Assembly (NCBI GenBank): GCA_022826825.1
Contig: JAJDUD010000008.1
Coordinates: 75,643 to 139,642 of the forward strand
Direction: 5' to 3'
Source of the DNA: Acidobacteriota bacterium
GTDB taxonomy: Bacteria; Acidobacteriota; Vicinamibacteria; Marinacidobacterales; Marinacidobacteraceae
DNA length: 64,000 bases
Both the position numbers and the translations under genes were made by a program. Below are positions 18,997 to 28,037 of this stretch, in pieces; the first letter of the stretch is position 1, and the number at the start of each line of letters is the position of its first letter. A model generated the notes under the pieces. That model made no database searches, was not told the DNA's origin, and saw only the letters and a list, made by a program, of their open reading frames with translations.

Positions 18997-20531
18997 GCGG
19001 TCCTGTCCGGGCCCTCGCGAATGATCTCGGCCGGTTCGCGATCGCAATTTCCCTCCGGTTGGCCGGGTGGGCGGCCACCGTTCGCCACCGGGTCCGGCTG
19101 AACGGCCATTCCCTGCGGGACCGGCGCCTGCGGCGGCGCTTCGGGATCGGCCCGTCCACCGGGATCACCCGGAGCCTGCCGGAAGCGGAGGCCGGGGCAG
19201 GGGATTCGGTGGCCCTCACTTCAGGCACCGCGGGCGAGCCGAAGCGGGTCCCGTATTCCGGGAGGCGCCTCGCCGCGACGCGCGCCGTGTTCGTGGACGG
19301 GATGCTCCGCCTCGTCGCGGCGCGGCGGGTCCGCCGTCCCAGCCTCTACGTCTTCGGAGCGCTCGACCCGGACCGTTCGCTGAGTTCGCTCCTCGTCCGC
19401 GAACGGCGGACGCCGCCCTGGTTCGTCCTGCTGCAGGCGCCCTACCGCGCCCAGTCGGACCCGGTGCTGCTCGAGCTCAAGGAGCGCTACGGCGTGTCCG
19501 CGCTGCGCCTGCTGGTGCTCACGCTCGCGAATCCGGGAATGCTCTACGCGACGAACCCGTCCACGCTGAGCGCTTTTCTCGACGAGGTGGAGGGGGACTG
19601 GGAGGCCGCCGCCGCGCTCGTCCGGCTGGTCGTCCGGGACTCGGATCGGGTGTCCCCGGCGGCGCGCCGGATCCTCCGGAGACTCGCCTCCAGGGGGTCG
19701 AGGGACCGTCTGAGGCTGATCGCGGAGAGCGCCTCGCCGCTCCCGATCACGGCCTGGAACCCGGCGTTCACGACCTACGTGTGCTGGACGGGAGGCGCGG
19801 TGACGCCGTTCCTCGAGCGGCTCGACCGGCGCCTGCCGGCCGCGGGTTTCCGGAGGGAGCCGATGTACTCGATGTCCACCGAGACCATCGAGACGATTCC
19901 GGACTACCGCCGGAAGCAGACGGCCTTTCTGCCCGCGGCGCCCGGAGTCCTGCACGAGTTCCTGCCGGCGTCGGAGGGATGTCTCCTGGGGGCCACCGCC
20001 CTGGAACCCGGCGGGACCTATGAGATGGTCGTGAGCCATCGCTTCGGCCTGAGGCGCTACGCCACGGGGGATCTCTTTCGGGTCGAGCGGTTCGTGGGCG
20101 GTCTCCCGGACCTCCGCTTCGTCGGCCGGCGCGGCGTGGGCTGGTCCTTCACCGGCGAAAAACTCACCGTCGAGCAGGTGGGTGAGGCGCTTCGCACGCT
20201 GGAGGCCGAACACCCCGGCCTGCGCGACGGCCACTGGCTGGCGCTGTTCCCTTCGAATCCCGGCGGCGCGGCGCTCCCCTGCTACCGCCTCACCGCGGTG
20301 GGCGGGGATTCAGGCGGCCTCCCGAGTGGAGTGCCGGAACGCCTCGACGTACTGCTCGGAGAGTTGAACCTCGAATACCACGCCAAACGGGCAAGCGGCC
20401 GCCTCGGCGAGATCCGGCTCTCAGCCCTCGACCGCGACGAGTTCCTCCGGCGCGCCGCCGGCGGTTCGGCCCACCCGGACTCCCAGTTCAAGTTCCAGCC
20501 CTTCTACCCCCGCCTCTGGGAGCAGGCGTAG
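18993..20531 (+). CDS. GH3-family adenylate-forming enzyme (acyl-acid amido synthetase-like)
   Basis: A protein of 512 residues from a TTG at 18993 whose TTGA overlaps the stop of the preceding gene. It carries the GH3 signature motifs: the ATP loop SGTAGEPK (78-85), a YSMSTET segment near 291 corresponding to the YxxSEG-type motif, RYATGD near 354, and FTGEKL near 385. GH3 enzymes adenylate a carboxylate and couple it to an amino acid or other amine; plant members conjugate hormones, while bacterial ones are little studied. Directly coupled to an HHxxxD acyltransferase and a desaturase, it probably activates an acyl acid in a small lipid or amide pathway. Function is inferred. Confidence 0.82.
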   Translation: MSGPVRALANDLGRFAIAISLRLAGWAATVRHRVRLNGHSLRDRRLRRRFGIGPSTGITRSLPEAEAGAGDSVALTSGTAGEPKRVPYSGRRLAATRAVFVDGMLRLVAARRVRRPSLYVFGALDPDRSLSSLLVRERRTPPWFVLLQAPYRAQSDPVLLELKERYGVSALRLLVLTLANPGMLYATNPSTLSAFLDEVEGDWEAAAALVRLVVRDSDRVSPAARRILRRLASRGSRDRLRLIAESASPLPITAWNPAFTTYVCWTGGAVTPFLERLDRRLPAAGFRREPMYSMSTETIETIPDYRRKQTAFLPAAPGVLHEFLPASEGCLLGATALEPGGTYEMVVSHRFGLRRYATGDLFRVERFVGGLPDLRFVGRRGVGWSFTGEKLTVEQVGEALRTLEAEHPGLRDGHWLALFPSNPGGAALPCYRLTAVGGDSGGLPSGVPERLDVLLGELNLEYHAKRASGRLGEIRLSALDRDEFLRRAAGGSAHPDSQFKFQPFYPRLWEQA

Positions 20532-20561
20532 GGAGGGAAGCGAGCGCCGGCCTCAGCCCGT

Positions 20562-21044
20562 TCAGCGCTTCGCCGCGAACCCGAGCACCTCGAACCGCGC
20601 TCCGAAGAGCAGCGTGCCCGAGCCCAGGTAGGCCCGCGCCGGGTACTCCTGCGTGAAGAACGTCCGGTACACCTCGTTGAAGGCGTCGTAGTCCGCGACG
20701 TCCGACGAATAGACCTGCACGAACACCAGGTCGTCCATGGTCAGCCCGGCGGCCTCCAGCGTGTTCTGAACGCTGGTCATCACGAGGCGCGCCTCCTCCT
20801 GGGCGGTGTCGGGCACTGTCTGGTCGGGGAGCAGCCCGATGGTTCCCGCAACGTAGAAGGTGTCGCCGACCATCACGCCGCCGCTGAAGGGCGGCACGTC
20901 GGCGTCGGCCGCCGTACGGGGGTTGACGTAGTGCCGTTCGAGGCCGGCCGCCTCCTCCGGAGCTTCCTGCGGCGGGGCCGTCTCGGTGGCGCAGGCGAGG
21001 GGCAGCGCCAACGCGAACAGCAGGGGGATCTGGCGATAGGTCAT
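20562..21044 (-). CDS. RidA/YjgF-family protein with lipoprotein signal
   Basis: A protein of 160 residues. The N-terminus is a lipoprotein signal (ALALPLAC with Cys18 as the likely lipidated residue), followed by a RidA-type domain (VAGTIGLLPD, VMTSVQNTLEAAG, VQVYSSDVADYDAFNEVY, PARAYLG). Cytoplasmic RidA deaminates reactive enamines; exported versions are uncharacterised, and the usual catalytic arginine in the C-terminal strand is not obvious to me. The ATG overlaps the stop of the DUF1028 gene by 4 nt, making it the last gene of that operon. Confidence 0.85.
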   Translation of the reverse strand: MTYRQIPLLFALALPLACATETAPPQEAPEEAAGLERHYVNPRTAADADVPPFSGGVMVGDTFYVAGTIGLLPDQTVPDTAQEEARLVMTSVQNTLEAAGLTMDDLVFVQVYSSDVADYDAFNEVYRTFFTQEYPARAYLGSGTLLFGARFEVLGFAAKR

Positions 21045-22060
21045 GACCGGGGTCCTCCAGGATTGAGAAGTGTCTGGAATCGAACGTCGTTACGGATGTT
21101 GTCGAAGTCGGTCTGTGATGCCGCCAACTCCCTCCAGCGGGCGTCGATCTCGATGGCCTGCGCGAGCGCCGCCGCCGCGCTCGCGGCGTCGCCCGCGCGG
21201 GCATGGAGGCGCGCCAGCCCGTAGATGAGCTGGTCCTCGCCGGGAACGATCGCGATCGCCTCCCGCTGCGCCGCGACGGCTTCCGCGAAGCGGCCCGCCG
21301 CGGCCAGGGCCCGGGCCTCCCGCGAGTGAATCCGCGAGACCGACATGTTGACCAGGCGGCGCAGCTCCCGGAACGGCTCGGCATGGTCGTCCACCCGCAC
21401 GTCCACCCAGCGGTCGCTGGTCCGGCCGGAGTCGCCGATCGGTTTGACCACCAGGACCCCGCCGGCCTGCTTGCCGCGCGCGTCGCCGCCCGCCGCCTCG
21501 CCGGCGTCGAGGGCGTCCATCAGCCGGAACGCGAGCGGCCCGTCCGACGACTCGAACGCCTCCGCCATCGCCCGGACCACCGCTTCTCCGGCCAGGATGT
21601 TGCCCTGCACCGAGAAGTTCTCGCCCTCGATGTGCCCCGCCCAGGCGCTGGTCGCCGATCCGGTGTAGGCCCGGACCCGGCCCTCGGCGTCGATCACGGC
21701 AAGCTGGCGGCGGTCCCGCCCGGGATCCGAGCCGGTCAGGTGCTCGACCACTTCGTCGGGCGAGAGTCCCATTTCCAGGAGTTCGAGCCCGCGCGGTCCG
21801 TACGTCTGGTTCGCCGCCGCCTGGGTGGCGATGGCTCCCACGCCCGCTTTGGCGTACGAGACCACCGCGCCGGCGCGGAACGCCCGCGACTGGACGGCCA
21901 CTCCCAGCTCGCCGGTGGCGGGGTCGCGGCCGACGATCGAGAAGGTGGCGACGATTTCCTCGCCGCCCTCCTCCACCGGGATCTGGGCGCCGAGGTTCGC
22001 TGCGGGCCAGAACGATGCGAGTCCGAAGGCAAGCGTGGCAATCGATGTTCGCGGGGTCAT
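21041..22060 (-). CDS. DUF1028 domain protein, secreted, with TPR-like tail
   Basis: A protein of 339 residues with a signal peptide (cleavage near LGAQ). The DUF1028 domain (TFSIVGRDPATGELGVAVQS, GVGAIATQA, YTGSATSAWAGH) fills residues 35-240; the domain belongs to the Ntn-hydrolase-like fold, but its activity is not established. The C-terminal 90 residues are alanine-rich helices resembling one or two TPR units (AAAGRFAEAVAAQREA, AGDAASAAAALAQAI). It lies 4 nt after the propeller gene and overlaps the RidA gene. Confidence 0.87.
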   Translation of the reverse strand: MTPRTSIATLAFGLASFWPAANLGAQIPVEEGGEEIVATFSIVGRDPATGELGVAVQSRAFRAGAVVSYAKAGVGAIATQAAANQTYGPRGLELLEMGLSPDEVVEHLTGSDPGRDRRQLAVIDAEGRVRAYTGSATSAWAGHIEGENFSVQGNILAGEAVVRAMAEAFESSDGPLAFRLMDALDAGEAAGGDARGKQAGGVLVVKPIGDSGRTSDRWVDVRVDDHAEPFRELRRLVNMSVSRIHSREARALAAAGRFAEAVAAQREAIAIVPGEDQLIYGLARLHARAGDAASAAAALAQAIEIDARWRELAASQTDFDNIRNDVRFQTLLNPGGPRS

Positions 22061-22064
22061 GCGG

Positions 22065-23204
22065 CTATTCCTCCAGCACGAGACCTCTTCCCACCAGTTT
22101 GGCCGGATCCGCGTCCGGTGTGGGAATGAACTTGCTCATCCAGCCCCCGTCCCAACTCGCGATGTAGAGGTTGCCCTCCTGGTCCACGTCGATCTGGTGC
22201 GGCCGGGCCAGACCGCCCGGGAAGCCGCCCCGCGTGCCCCCGTAGGCGCCGAAGTGGTACTGGAGTTCGCCGTCGGCGTTGTACTTGAGGATGCGGTTCA
22301 GGACCGCCGAGATCACCCATACGGCGTCGTTGTCGTCCACGAAGACGCCGACCGGGTCGGAGATGTCGGGCCACTCGTCGAGGTACTCGCCGTCCTCGGT
22401 GAAGATCTGGATGCGGTTGTTGGTTCGGTCGCCCACGTAGACGCGGCGGTTCCGGTCCACTGCCAGCCCGTGGATGAGGTCGAACTGGCCGGGACCGCTT
22501 CCGAGCTCGCCCCACTCCATCAGGTACTCGCCCTCGGCGTTGTACTTGATGATGCGCGAGTGCCAGTAGCCGTCGCCGAGGAGGAAGTCGCCGTTCGGCA
22601 GGAACGCCATCACGGACGGATCGCCGTACTCGAAAGGGCCCGGGTTCGGGCTGGCGCGCGCCTCCGCCCGGGTCGTGGGGTGATCGGGATCGACCAGCCG
22701 CATCGCCAGCTCGCTCCCGTCGTTCGAGAACTTGAGGACCTGCATGTTGACGTCCTTGCCGCCGCCGCGCTCGACGACCCACACGTGCCGGTCGGGATCG
22801 TAGGGGCTGATGTAGAGCTGATGCGGCTTGTTGAACGTGTCGTCCCACTGGGACCAGTTCTCGGTGATATTGCCGTCCCGGTCCACCGCGACCAGGTAGT
22901 TGGTGCTCCCCTCGCGCTCGCGGTTCTCGGCGTCCCGGTCGCCCCAGATGCCGACGAGGATCCGGTCCGGGTTGTCCACCGCGACCGCGGAGACCTGTCC
23001 CCAGCCCCAGGGCTCCACGTGGTCCGGCGCGGGTTTCCACCAGCCGGGGACGGCGTCGTACTCGCCGGTCCGGTCGTCGCCGCCCTTGACCGGGGGCCTC
23101 TCCGCGGCCGCTTCCGTCACGTCCTCCGGACTCCCGGCGCAGGCCGACAGGACGGCGAGTCCACTGGCCAGGAGAACGGCCGTGCCCAGGTGTGCGATCT
23201 TCAT
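22065..23204 (-). CDS. NHL-type six-bladed beta-propeller lipoprotein
   Basis: A protein of 379 residues with a lipobox (AVLSAC). NHL-like repeats are visible as recurring phrases such as HGLAVDRNRRVYVGDRTNNR, VGVFVDDNDAVWV and HQIDVDQEGNLYIAS. Such propellers act as sugar-, peptide- or protein-binding scaffolds, or as peptidyl-alpha-hydroxyglycine lyase-like enzymes; no catalytic assignment is possible here. A ribosome binding site (GGAGGG) lies just before the ATG. It heads the operon with DUF1028 and RidA genes and is a relative of the propeller at 23854-24951. Confidence 0.85.
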   Translation of the reverse strand: MKIAHLGTAVLLASGLAVLSACAGSPEDVTEAAAERPPVKGGDDRTGEYDAVPGWWKPAPDHVEPWGWGQVSAVAVDNPDRILVGIWGDRDAENREREGSTNYLVAVDRDGNITENWSQWDDTFNKPHQLYISPYDPDRHVWVVERGGGKDVNMQVLKFSNDGSELAMRLVDPDHPTTRAEARASPNPGPFEYGDPSVMAFLPNGDFLLGDGYWHSRIIKYNAEGEYLMEWGELGSGPGQFDLIHGLAVDRNRRVYVGDRTNNRIQIFTEDGEYLDEWPDISDPVGVFVDDNDAVWVISAVLNRILKYNADGELQYHFGAYGGTRGGFPGGLARPHQIDVDQEGNLYIASWDGGWMSKFIPTPDADPAKLVGRGLVLEE

Positions 23205-23293
23205 GGGATTCCCTCCACCGCCGCTCCATTGTGACGGGTTCTCCGATGCGATGGGAACGCCCGCCGGCTCTCCCGGGTCGCGCCGGCGGGGAT

Positions 23294-23845
23294 TCAGGGG
23301 GCCAGCAGGTCCCGGAGTTCGCCGAACGAGGTGAAGTCCGTACCCAGGATCAGGGCGCGGCAGCCGGCGGCCCGCGCGGCGGCGCCGTCGGCATCCGCGC
23401 GGTTGCCGATGTGGAGCAGCGCCGATGCGGGAATCCCGAGGTCCGCAAGCGCCGCGTGGAATACCCGGGGATCGGGCTTCAGGGCGCCGGTGCGCTCGGC
23501 CGCGTAGACCCGTTCGAAGGTCCCGCGGAGACCGAGCGCCTCGAGCCTGGCTTCGGGGTCGAAGTCCGAGACGGCGACGAGCGTATAGGGGCGGAGGTGT
23601 TCGAGGAGCCCGGCGATCCCGGGCGCGGGCCCGCGGCGCCGGATGACCGGGATCAGGAGCCGGGCTTCCGCCGCGAGCCGGGCGGCGGCGTCCGACGAGG
23701 GGTCACGGCGTTTGCGGAGGCGGTGAAGATCCCGCAGCGAGCCGCGCCGGATCGCCTCCAGCGCGACGCGGATCCCGAGAAAGCGGTCGGAGTAGAGGGT
23801 GCCGTCCACGTCGAAGGAGACCGCGGCGACACCCGCGAGGGACAC
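23294..23845 (-). CDS. HAD-family hydrolase
   Basis: A protein of 183 residues from the GTG at 23845, eight bases after the stop of the preceding propeller gene. Motif I is FDVDGTLYSD at residues 11-20 and the motif III lysine is in LKPDPRVF. Motif IV reads HIGNRADADG, with Asn where an aspartate is common but a later Asp pair is available. The short cap suits a phosphoglycolate phosphatase or pyrimidine nucleotidase type. The substrate cannot be told. The longer ORF upstream runs antisense to nothing useful and overlaps the propeller gene out of frame, so the GTG is preferred. Confidence 0.8.
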   Translation of the reverse strand: MSLAGVAAVSFDVDGTLYSDRFLGIRVALEAIRRGSLRDLHRLRKRRDPSSDAAARLAAEARLLIPVIRRRGPAPGIAGLLEHLRPYTLVAVSDFDPEARLEALGLRGTFERVYAAERTGALKPDPRVFHAALADLGIPASALLHIGNRADADGAAARAAGCRALILGTDFTSFGELRDLLAP

Positions 23846-23853
23846 GCCGCCGG

Positions 23854-24951
23854 CTACTCGCTCCTCGTGAACTTCCGGACCATCTGCTGGCGGACCTCGC
23901 CGCCGTAGACACCGCCCCGGGAGTCCACCGCGATGCCCTCCGGCCCGCTGGTCACCGGCTCCGCGCCGGGCTCGAGGTCCGACACGTCGTCCGGCAGGTA
24001 GTAGTGGACGGCGCCGTCCACCGCGCTCCCGATGCGGATTCCCCGTCCGAACCCGGGGTTCGCCTCCGAGGTGGACTCGGAGTCCGCCACGTAGATGGTG
24101 TCGTCGGCGGTGATGAAGATGCCGCTCGGCCGGCCGAACTGGAGCCACTCCTCGATGAAGTTGCCCTCCTGGTCGAAGAGCTGGATCCGGTTGTTGGCGC
24201 GGTCTCCCACGAAGAGGCGGCCCATCGAGTCCATCGCCAGCGCGTGCGGATCACGGAACTGCCCCGGTCCGGTCCCGGTCTCCCCGAAACTCATGAGGAA
24301 CTCGCCGTCCGCCGAGAACTTGACGATCCGGTTGTTTCCGCCGGAGTTGTGGCCGTCGGCCACGAAGATGGTTCCGTCCGGCGTGACCAGCACGTCCGAG
24401 GGCATGTTGAACTGCCCGTCGGCGGTCCCCGCGACTCCCGGTTCGCCGAGCCGCATCAGCACCTCGCCGTCGGGGCTGAACTTGATCACGAAGTGGCCGA
24501 GACCCTCCGGGACCCGCTCGTCGGGCACGAACCCCTTCGCGTCCGTCACCCAGACGTTCCCCTCGTGGTCCACGAACATTCCGTGCGGCCAGGCGATCAG
24601 GCCGGCCCCGAAGCTCTTCAGCGCTTCGCCCTCGGGGCTGAAGAGAACCACCGTGTCCACCTCGGGCCGGTCGCCGCAGAAGTTCTGGCCGCACCGCTCG
24701 GCGGCCCAGATGTTGCCGTCCGCGGCGGGATAGATCGCGCTCACGGCGCCCCAGGTCCGCTCTCCCGGCAGGTCGCCCCACATCGCCTGCGCGGTGAAGG
24801 GGTTCGGGAAGTCGTCGTGCTCGGAGACCATCTCCTGCGGCTCCGCCGGTTCTTCCATCGCGCCTTCGCCGCAGGCGGAGACTCCGAGCAGGAACGCGGC
24901 GCCGGCGATGCCGGTTCCGGCGGTCTTGAGGATGTTCGTGAAGTGACGCAT
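23854..24951 (-). CDS. NHL-type beta-propeller lipoprotein
   Basis: A protein of 365 residues from ATG 24951, which gives a clean lipoprotein signal (LLGVSAC); an ATG 26 codons upstream lacks one. NHL blades appear as VDHEGNVWVTDAKG, VTPDGTIFVADGHN, MDSMGRLFVGDRANNR and ITADDTIYVADSES. A TAGAAT hexamer on the minus strand (24980-24985) may be the -10. Its blade phrases resemble those of the propeller at 22065-23204, so the two are probably paralogues separated by the HAD gene. Binding target unknown. Confidence 0.85.
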   Translation of the reverse strand: MRHFTNILKTAGTGIAGAAFLLGVSACGEGAMEEPAEPQEMVSEHDDFPNPFTAQAMWGDLPGERTWGAVSAIYPAADGNIWAAERCGQNFCGDRPEVDTVVLFSPEGEALKSFGAGLIAWPHGMFVDHEGNVWVTDAKGFVPDERVPEGLGHFVIKFSPDGEVLMRLGEPGVAGTADGQFNMPSDVLVTPDGTIFVADGHNSGGNNRIVKFSADGEFLMSFGETGTGPGQFRDPHALAMDSMGRLFVGDRANNRIQLFDQEGNFIEEWLQFGRPSGIFITADDTIYVADSESTSEANPGFGRGIRIGSAVDGAVHYYLPDDVSDLEPGAEPVTSGPEGIAVDSRGGVYGGEVRQQMVRKFTRSE

Positions 24952-25051
24952 GCGGGCCTCCGTGTCGGATCGGGGGTGAATTCTAGGTTCGCCGGCCTCC
25001 GGCGCGCCGAACCACCTCAATGTCCCCACCGGGAGGAGCGGCCGAGGCCCC

Positions 25052-25507
25052 CTACCGGAGCGAGACGGTGATCAGGAAGACGTACTCGGTCGTGGGGATG
25101 CGGGTCGTCCGGCCGGGAGGCGCCGCCCCCAGAATCCGGATCTCGAAGCCCTGGAAGGTGCCGACGGCGTCCCCGTCGGGGGGGACGCGCATCCCGAGGG
25201 CCCCCTGGGACTCCGAGGTTTCGAGCTCGAGGAAGACCTCCAGGAAACCCGGTTCATCGCAGGTGGACTCCGGGGGACAACGGTTGTCGGCGCCCAGCGA
25301 CTGGACGCTGATGTAGAGGTAGTCGTTTTGGCCCTGGACGTAGCCGACATCGCCCGCCCGCAGCGGGAAGGAGGTATTGAGCGGCGCCTGGAAATCGGGA
25401 ATGGGGAGGGCGCCCGGGGTCGCCCCGGTGTTGCACCCCAGGGCCAACAGCCCGGCGATCAACGCCAATCCGAGCGCGTTGGCGCGGCGGGCGCGGGGAC
25501 GCGGCAT
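25052..25507 (-). CDS. Small lipoprotein of unknown function
   Basis: A protein of 151 residues from ATG 25507 (or 154 from 25516). After a basic N-terminus, LIAGLLALGC forms a lipobox. The mature part is acidic, beta-rich and contains two cysteines close together (NRCPPESTCDEPG). No family is recognised. A TAGAAT hexamer at 25515-25520 on the minus strand lies seven bases before the ATG at 25507, favouring that start and a leaderless transcript. It is followed by the propeller lipoprotein gene about 100 nt on, with its own promoter-like hexamer. Confidence 0.65.
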   Translation of the reverse strand: MPRPRARRANALGLALIAGLLALGCNTGATPGALPIPDFQAPLNTSFPLRAGDVGYVQGQNDYLYISVQSLGADNRCPPESTCDEPGFLEVFLELETSESQGALGMRVPPDGDAVGTFQGFEIRILGAAPPGRTTRIPTTEYVFLITVSLR

Positions 25508-25553
25508 CGGGTGCATTCTAGGCGCGGCGGGCGCTCTCGACCCGGATCGTCGT

Positions 25554-26564
25554 TCAGGCGAGCCGGGTGAGCTCGTCCGCGTCGAACACCGGCAAGTCCC
25601 GGCGCACCGATCCCCGCGCAAGCTGGATCCCGGAGGAGCGGCGGAGGAAACGGCCGATGAGGTAGCCGGGGGTTCCCGCCCCCTGGAGGCGGTCCAGCAA
25701 TTCCCCGGTCTCCGGCTCCGCGCAGGCGATGAGGAGGGCGCCCGAACCGATCGCCCCGAGGATGTCGAGGCCGAAGTGGGCCAGCAGGCGCTTGGACTCG
25801 TAGAACCGGGGGATTTCGGCCTCGGCGAGGACGGCGCCGAGTTCCGCCGCGTCGGCCATCTCGCGGACGGCGGTCGCGATGCCGCCCTCCGTGACGTCGT
25901 GCAGCGCGTGCACCTCGAGCAGGCCGGCCGCGACCCGCGCCTCCTCCACCACGCTGATCCCGGGGTCGGTCAGGAAGGCGGCGGCGCGGCGCTGGAAATC
26001 CTCCCCGAACTCCCGGCGGACCTCGTCCTTCCGCTCGGCGGCCACGATGGCGGTGGCCTCGATCGCGACGCCCTTGGTGACGACCAGCATGTCGCCCTCC
26101 CGGGCGCCTCCGCTCGGCTTGACGCGCTCGGCGGTGGCGACGCCCACCATGGTTCCCGCGACCACCTCGCGCTCGACCGCCGCAGTGATCTCCGTGTGTC
26201 CGCCGGCGGGAACCGCACCCACTTCCTCGCAGCCCCGGCGGATGCCGTCCGCGATCTCGGCGATCCGATTCCCGGCGGTCCCCGGGGGCGCTAGCACGTG
26301 GGAAAGGAACCAGCGGCACTCCCCTCCGGTGGCGGCCACGTCGTTGGCGTTCACGATCACCGCGTGCCACCCGGGATCGGCGGTCGGGAAGGTGACCGGA
26401 TCGGCCGCCAGCACCAGGCGCGGCTCGCTCGCCGACGGAACCACCGCGGCGTCCTCGCCCGCGGCGGGCCCGACTTCGAGTCCGGCGCCCTCCCCGAGGC
26501 GCTCCAGCATCTCCCGGAGCACGCGGGGCGGGATCTTCCCCTCGGGAAGCCTTTCCTCCGGCAT
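25554..26564 (-). CDS. AIR synthase/HypE-like ATP-binding protein
   Basis: A protein of 336 residues from ATG 26564. It begins LPEGKIPPRVLREML, like HypE and related proteins, has a glycine-rich ATP-binding loop region (VGPAAGEDAAV), an ADPVTFP segment, the NANDVAATGG motif of the AIR synthase family near residue 75, and HDVTEGGIATAV in the C-terminal half. Relatives include thiamine-phosphate kinase, HypE and selenide dikinase. The absence of hydrogenase or thiamine genes nearby leaves the role open. It is divergent from trkA across 67 nt; TACCCT six bases before the ATG may be its -10. Confidence 0.83.
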   Translation of the reverse strand: MPEERLPEGKIPPRVLREMLERLGEGAGLEVGPAAGEDAAVVPSASEPRLVLAADPVTFPTADPGWHAVIVNANDVAATGGECRWFLSHVLAPPGTAGNRIAEIADGIRRGCEEVGAVPAGGHTEITAAVEREVVAGTMVGVATAERVKPSGGAREGDMLVVTKGVAIEATAIVAAERKDEVRREFGEDFQRRAAAFLTDPGISVVEEARVAAGLLEVHALHDVTEGGIATAVREMADAAELGAVLAEAEIPRFYESKRLLAHFGLDILGAIGSGALLIACAEPETGELLDRLQGAGTPGYLIGRFLRRSSGIQLARGSVRRDLPVFDADELTRLA

Positions 26565-26631
26565 CCCGTTAGGGTAGTTTCCCCCGCGCCGGGCAAACAG
26601 CCTGTTGGCCCCGGCAACGAGGTTCCAGCCC

Positions 26632-28005
26632 ATGCGTCTTGTAGTTTTGGGTGCGGGCCGGATGGGGGAGCACCTCATCCGCCAGTTGAGCGGCCTTCCC
26701 GAACACCACGACATCACCCTCGTGGAACGGGACTCCGAAACCCGGATCCACCTGCAGCGGAAGTACGACATCGGGATCGCCGAGGGGGACGCCCGCGTCC
26801 CGGCCATCCTCACGCAGCACTGTTCCGGCGCCGACGTGCTGTTCGCGCTGACCAACGACGACGCGACGAACATGCTCGCCGCCCTCACCGCAACCGACCC
26901 GGCGATCGGGGTCAGGCGGGCGGTGGTCCGCCTGAGCGACCAGCGGCACCGGGAGAATCCGCTCCTCGCCGAGGGGGGCCGCCAGCAGGCGATCGAGACC
27001 ATTTTCCCGGAGGAGCTGGTCGCGGAAGAGATCCTCGGCATCCTCCGCTATCCGGGCGCGCGGTCGGTCCGCTCGTTCGGCGAAGGAGTGCTGGTGCTGC
27101 TGCGCGCGACCCCCACCGACCCGACGGTCTTCGACCGGCCGCTCGAAGAGATCGACACCGCCCCCCGCGGCTGGATGCTGACCGGGATCCTCCGCAGCGG
27201 GGGAGGGCATCTCGAGATCCCCCGCGGCCGCACGCGGGTCCAGGAGGGCGACGAGATCTTCGCGGTGGGTCCCGCCGTCGAGGCGCGGAACTACCTGAAG
27301 GCGATCGGCGTGGACCAGCGTCCGGCCCGGCAGGTGGTGATTGCCGGGCTCGGACAGGTCGGGCGCCGCCTGGGGGAACTGCTGCTCGACGAGCACGTGG
27401 ATCTGACCGCCATCCGCCGGCACCCGGCGTCCGGATTCCCGCTGGCGGCCCACACGATCGTGGGAGACGCGACGGACGAGGACATCCTGCAGGAGGCCGG
27501 CGTCGGCGGCGCGGACTTCTTCGTGGCCGCCACCGACGCCGACGAGGTGAACCTGATGGCGGCGCACCTCGCGAAGAAGCTGGGCGCGCAGCGGACCGTG
27601 GCCCTCCACAACCGGGACGATCTCCACGAAGCCATGCAGGACCTCGGGGTGGACCACCCGATCTCTCCCGGAGAGGTCTCCGCGGGCGCCCTGATGAAGC
27701 TCTTGCACACCCGCGCGATGGTCCGTCTCGATTTCGTGGAGGGGGGCGGGGAACTCGTGGAGATCGAGGTGGCGCAGGGCAGCCCGGCCACCCAGGCGCC
27801 GCTCCGCAAGCTGGGCCTTCCCCACACCTGCATCATCGGCGAGGTGGTTCGGGCGCGCTCGGCGCCCTTCGTGCCGAACGGCGACACTGAATTCGTCGCC
27901 GGCGACCGCGTGGCGCTCTTCATGAGCCAGCACGCGGAGGGCAGATCCGGCGAACCCGATTCGCTGCTCTCGGAACTCGAAGAGCTGTTCGGCCGCCGCA
28001 ACTGA
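26632..28005 (+). CDS. trkA: Trk potassium uptake regulatory protein TrkA
   Basis: A protein of 457 residues with two Rossmann-type NAD-binding RCK domains (GAGRMGEHL near residue 6, GLGQVGRRL near 240) each followed by a TrkA-C domain. It gates the TrkH channel in response to nucleotides. ATG 26632 is chosen over 26605 because the family begins directly with the MxxVVLGAGxxG strand; GAGG just upstream is a plausible ribosome binding site. The trkH gene follows after 32 nt, forming a normal potassium uptake operon. Confidence 0.93.
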   Translation: MRLVVLGAGRMGEHLIRQLSGLPEHHDITLVERDSETRIHLQRKYDIGIAEGDARVPAILTQHCSGADVLFALTNDDATNMLAALTATDPAIGVRRAVVRLSDQRHRENPLLAEGGRQQAIETIFPEELVAEEILGILRYPGARSVRSFGEGVLVLLRATPTDPTVFDRPLEEIDTAPRGWMLTGILRSGGGHLEIPRGRTRVQEGDEIFAVGPAVEARNYLKAIGVDQRPARQVVIAGLGQVGRRLGELLLDEHVDLTAIRRHPASGFPLAAHTIVGDATDEDILQEAGVGGADFFVAATDADEVNLMAAHLAKKLGAQRTVALHNRDDLHEAMQDLGVDHPISPGEVSAGALMKLLHTRAMVRLDFVEGGGELVEIEVAQGSPATQAPLRKLGLPHTCIIGEVVRARSAPFVPNGDTEFVAGDRVALFMSQHAEGRSGEPDSLLSELEELFGRRN

Positions 28006-28037
28006 GCCGCTGCGCCCCGACAGCCCTTCCGACTGCG

